Assembly (NCBI GenBank): GCA_038245435.1
Contig: JBBRSL010000016.1
Location: 1-22,728, forward strand
Direction: 5' to 3'
DNA length: 22,728 bases
DNA from: JBBRSL01 sp038245435
GTDB lineage: Bacteria; Patescibacteriota; Saccharimonadia; Saccharimonadales; CAIOMD01
Shown here: in pieces, positions 20,837-22,728 of the stretch
Position numbering within the stretch: position 1 is the stretch's first letter
Layout of the letters: each line of letters begins with the position of its first letter
Notes under the pieces: generated by a model
Seen by the model: only the letters and a program-made list of their open reading frames with translations
The model's database searches: none
Told to the model about the DNA's origin: nothing
Made by a program: the position numbers and the translations under genes

Positions 20837-22606
20837 TTAACTCGCTATTTCATACGCAGTCAGCCGCTTTTTGGCCGAACTGCTTTGATCTTTACTGACT
20901 GCCAGTAGCTGCGCATAGATACCGCCCGACTTTGAAAGCTCTTCTGGGCTTCCTGCTTCATCAATCTTGCCACCCTTAAGCGTCAGAATAGTATCAACAT
21001 GTGCAATAGTACTCAATCGGTGCGCAATAATAATAGTCGTGCGACCTTTCATAAGTGATTGGAGCGCTTCTTGCACGAGCGCCTCACTCTTACTATCAAG
21101 GCTGCTCGTCGCTTCATCAAGTATCAGAATTGGCGCGTTCTTTAAGAGCGCCCTTGCAATGGCGATTCGTTGCTTTTGGCCACCACTCAGCTTAAGACCG
21201 CGCTCACCAATTTCAGTATCGTAACCAGCATCAAGCTTTGCAATAAACCCATGGGCATTTGCGGCTTTTGCGGCTGCCTCGACTTGTTTTTGTGTAGCCT
21301 TAGGATTGGCATAGCTTATATTTTCAAAAATTGTTCCGCTAAATAACGCCGGATCCTGGAACACGACTCCGATGTTTTCGCGTAAACTCTTCTGGGTGAC
21401 TTCGGCAATATTTTGGCCATCAATGGTGATGGTGCCACTATCTGCCTCATACAAACGAATGAGCAGATTTGTCAGTGTCGTCTTGCCTTCGCCACTTTCA
21501 CCAACGAGCGCTAATTTTTTATCTGGCAACGCATCAAAACTCACGCCCTTTATGACTGCTTTTTTGTCGTAACTAAAGGTAACCGCATCAAATGATATTT
21601 TGCCGGCAGTAACCACGAGTGCTTGAGCGCCTTCAGTATCGGTAATCTGAGGTTCCAGCTCCATGACACTAAAATAATCCTTGCTGTCAGATATAGCACG
21701 CTGGGTGTTTTCTACTAAAAATGTAATCGTAAAGATTGGAATACGTATTTGCATAGCGTATAAGATGAGAGCTACAGCTTGGCCAGAGGTGTACACACCT
21801 CGAGCGGCTTCGACAAAAATAAAAGTAAAAACACCAAAGAAAATAACGTTTAAAATCATCCGGCGCTGCACATCTTTGGTGTGCCAAAATTTACTCTGTG
21901 GTTTGGTAATCCGAACAATGCTCGACATATGTCTATTGAAAAACTTCATTTCACGAGCTTCTTGCACAAAACTCTTAACAACTTTTACTTGCCCTACACT
22001 CTCGGCAAACCGCCCGGTCGCAATATCGCTTTCATTGTTAATTTCTCCTTGCCATTTTTGCCACTTATTGCTGGTTCTAAAGGTCATGTAAATGTATATT
22101 GGGAATAACGAAAATAACATAAGTGCGACTTGCCAGCTATAAATCGCCACGACAATAAGTGAAAAAATAGTACTAAATATAAACTGCAGAAAGTTATTAC
22201 TCATCATCTGCATAAAATTAGTAATTTGAGTAATTGAACGACTCAGGCGGTTAATGACTTTGCCCGAAAGCTCTGTATCAAAATACTGTTGTGGCAGTTC
22301 AAGTAGGTGCGCATAGTACCGCGAACTCAGAAGCTTGCGAAGCCTTGAAGCCATCTGATCGCCTATAAAGCCCCCAATATTACTAAATACGGTACTAAAT
22401 ACTTCTAAAACAAAGATTGCTAAGGCAATGAGCGCAACATACTTAACACTTGCACTGGTACCTTTTTGGATTTCGTCAATTGCCCAGCCCGTTAAAAGAG
22501 GCTGCAGTAATGACATTAAGCTCAGTAGAATCGTAAAAACACTAATGACCGCGTAATACGGCCACAGCTGCTTACTGTAGGTAATAATTCTCCAAATACT
22601 TTTCAT
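20837..22606 (-). CDS. ABC exporter, fused membrane and ATPase half-transporter
   Basis: A 589-residue MsbA/MDR-type half-transporter that works as a homo- or heterodimer. Residues 15-300 hold six membrane helices. Residues 335-570 are the ATPase: Walker A GESGEGKT (369-376), Q-loop Gln427 in VFQDPALF, signature LSGGQ (473-477), Walker B ILILDE with Glu498, and switch His529. I place the start at ATG 22606, where a typical N-terminus begins (MKSIWRIITYSKQLWPYYA). The frame is open upstream for 40 codons, but those residues are unlike an exporter. There is no Shine-Dalgarno sequence; TATACT inside a palindrome lies 12 bases upstream. Export substrate (drug, lipid or peptide) cannot be told. 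Confidence 0.93.
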   Translation of the reverse strand: MKSIWRIITYSKQLWPYYAVISVFTILLSLMSLLQPLLTGWAIDEIQKGTSASVKYVALIALAIFVLEVFSTVFSNIGGFIGDQMASRLRKLLSSRYYAHLLELPQQYFDTELSGKVINRLSRSITQITNFMQMMSNNFLQFIFSTIFSLIVVAIYSWQVALMLFSLFPIYIYMTFRTSNKWQKWQGEINNESDIATGRFAESVGQVKVVKSFVQEAREMKFFNRHMSSIVRITKPQSKFWHTKDVQRRMILNVIFFGVFTFIFVEAARGVYTSGQAVALILYAMQIRIPIFTITFLVENTQRAISDSKDYFSVMELEPQITDTEGAQALVVTAGKISFDAVTFSYDKKAVIKGVSFDALPDKKLALVGESGEGKTTLTNLLIRLYEADSGTITIDGQNIAEVTQKSLRENIGVVFQDPALFSGTIFENISYANPKATQKQVEAAAKAANAHGFIAKLDAGYDTEIGERGLKLSGGQKQRIAIARALLKNAPILILDEATSSLDSKSEALVQEALQSLMKGRTTIIIAHRLSTIAHVDTILTLKGGKIDEAGSPEELSKSGGIYAQLLAVSKDQSSSAKKRLTAYEIAS

Positions 22607-22610
22607 ATAA

Positions 22611-22625
22611 CTATACAGAGTATAG
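22611..22625. promoter_or_regulatory. Perfect inverted repeat overlapping the ABC gene's -10 box
   Basis: CTATAC and GTATAG flank AGA on the plus strand. On the minus strand this contains TATACT (22619-22624) ending 12 bases before the ATG. A repressor bound here would cover the -10 box. Nothing else shows it is an operator. Confidence 0.4.
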
Positions 22626-22672
22626 CGACCAATGCAGGGAATTAATAGATTGTTTTTTACTTTGCCACAAGC

Positions 22673-22688
22673 CACAAACGAATTTGTG
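22673..22688. repeat. Perfect 6-4-6 inverted repeat upstream of the ABC gene
   Basis: CACAAA and TTTGTG flank CGAA, and a GCCACAA direct repeat (22664-22670, 22671-22677) overlaps one arm. It lies about 67 bases before the ABC start in a 122-base stretch to the window's end with no credible gene. It could be an operator or part of an upstream terminator. Confidence 0.35.
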
Positions 22689-22728
22689 AATTCTGGGAAA
22701 GGACAGGTGTTGATAGATTTGTCCATAC

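Noticed and set aside
22607..22726. A 40-residue extension of the ABC exporter upstream of the ATG at 22606.
   Set aside because: The sequence is not exporter-like, contains promoter and palindrome features, and the standard N-terminus starts at 22606.
1..22728. CRISPR arrays, tRNA or rRNA genes, insertion sequences and attachment sites.
   Set aside because: No regularly spaced repeats, no cloverleaf-like segments, no transposase or integrase motifs and no long flanking repeats were seen.

Overview
The window looks like chromosome from a small-genome bacterium of the Candidate Phyla Radiation. Candidatus Saccharibacteria (TM7) is my best guess. The reasons are a transketolase split into two subunits, a compact chain of sugar-phosphate enzymes with almost no intergenic space, frequent GTG and TTG starts, many small membrane-anchored extracytoplasmic proteins with one domain each (FKBP, FAS1, transglycosylase, cytochrome b5-like), and several uncharacterised proteins. 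TGA ends rpiB and the transketolase N-terminal gene, so UGA is not recoded to glycine as in Gracilibacteria or Absconditabacteria. The lineage is inferred from gene content; there is no rRNA here. I saw no CRISPR array, tRNA, insertion sequence or phage gene.

Layout. Left end (1-1042): the 5' end of gatC on the minus strand, a 275-base intergenic region carrying a good plus-strand promoter and a structured leader with a terminator-like hairpin, and a membrane-anchored lytic transglycosylase gene that meets uvrB stop-to-stop. Minus-strand block (1039-13579), in transcription order: ppa, an inositol-monophosphatase-family gene, gap (own promoter), rpiB, rpe, a four-helix membrane protein, transketolase N, transketolase C, class II aldolase, a PfkB-family kinase, an unrecognised 420-residue protein, a SLOG/LOG-family protein, a membrane-anchored hypothetical protein, a newly read 35-codon membrane microprotein, and uvrB. 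Plus-strand pair (13638-14637): a glycerophosphodiester-phosphodiesterase-like gene and a cytochrome b5-fold protein with no visible heme ligands. Minus-strand block (14645-22606), in transcription order: an ABC exporter, an RND-type exporter, a Nudix hydrolase, an FKBP isomerase, a glutaredoxin, a glutaredoxin-thioredoxin reductase fusion, and a FAS1 protein.

How the genes fit together. RpiB, Rpe and the split transketolase carry pentose phosphates into fructose-6-phosphate and glyceraldehyde-3-phosphate, and aldolase and GAPDH connect these to glycolysis. Next to them are a PfkB kinase and a SLOG/LOG-type protein. A nucleoside kinase plus a nucleotide phosphoribohydrolase would release ribose-5-phosphate from scavenged nucleosides straight into RpiB; this is a hypothesis, not shown by the sequence. 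The glutaredoxin and reductase form a thiol-redox unit. The ABC and RND genes form an export unit without a visible adaptor or outer-membrane partner.

A recurrent regulatory pattern: the hexamer TATACT lies 7-12 bases upstream of the start codons of gatC, uvrB, the PfkB kinase, the phosphodiesterase gene and the ABC gene, mostly without a clear Shine-Dalgarno sequence. This suggests leaderless or near-leaderless transcripts.
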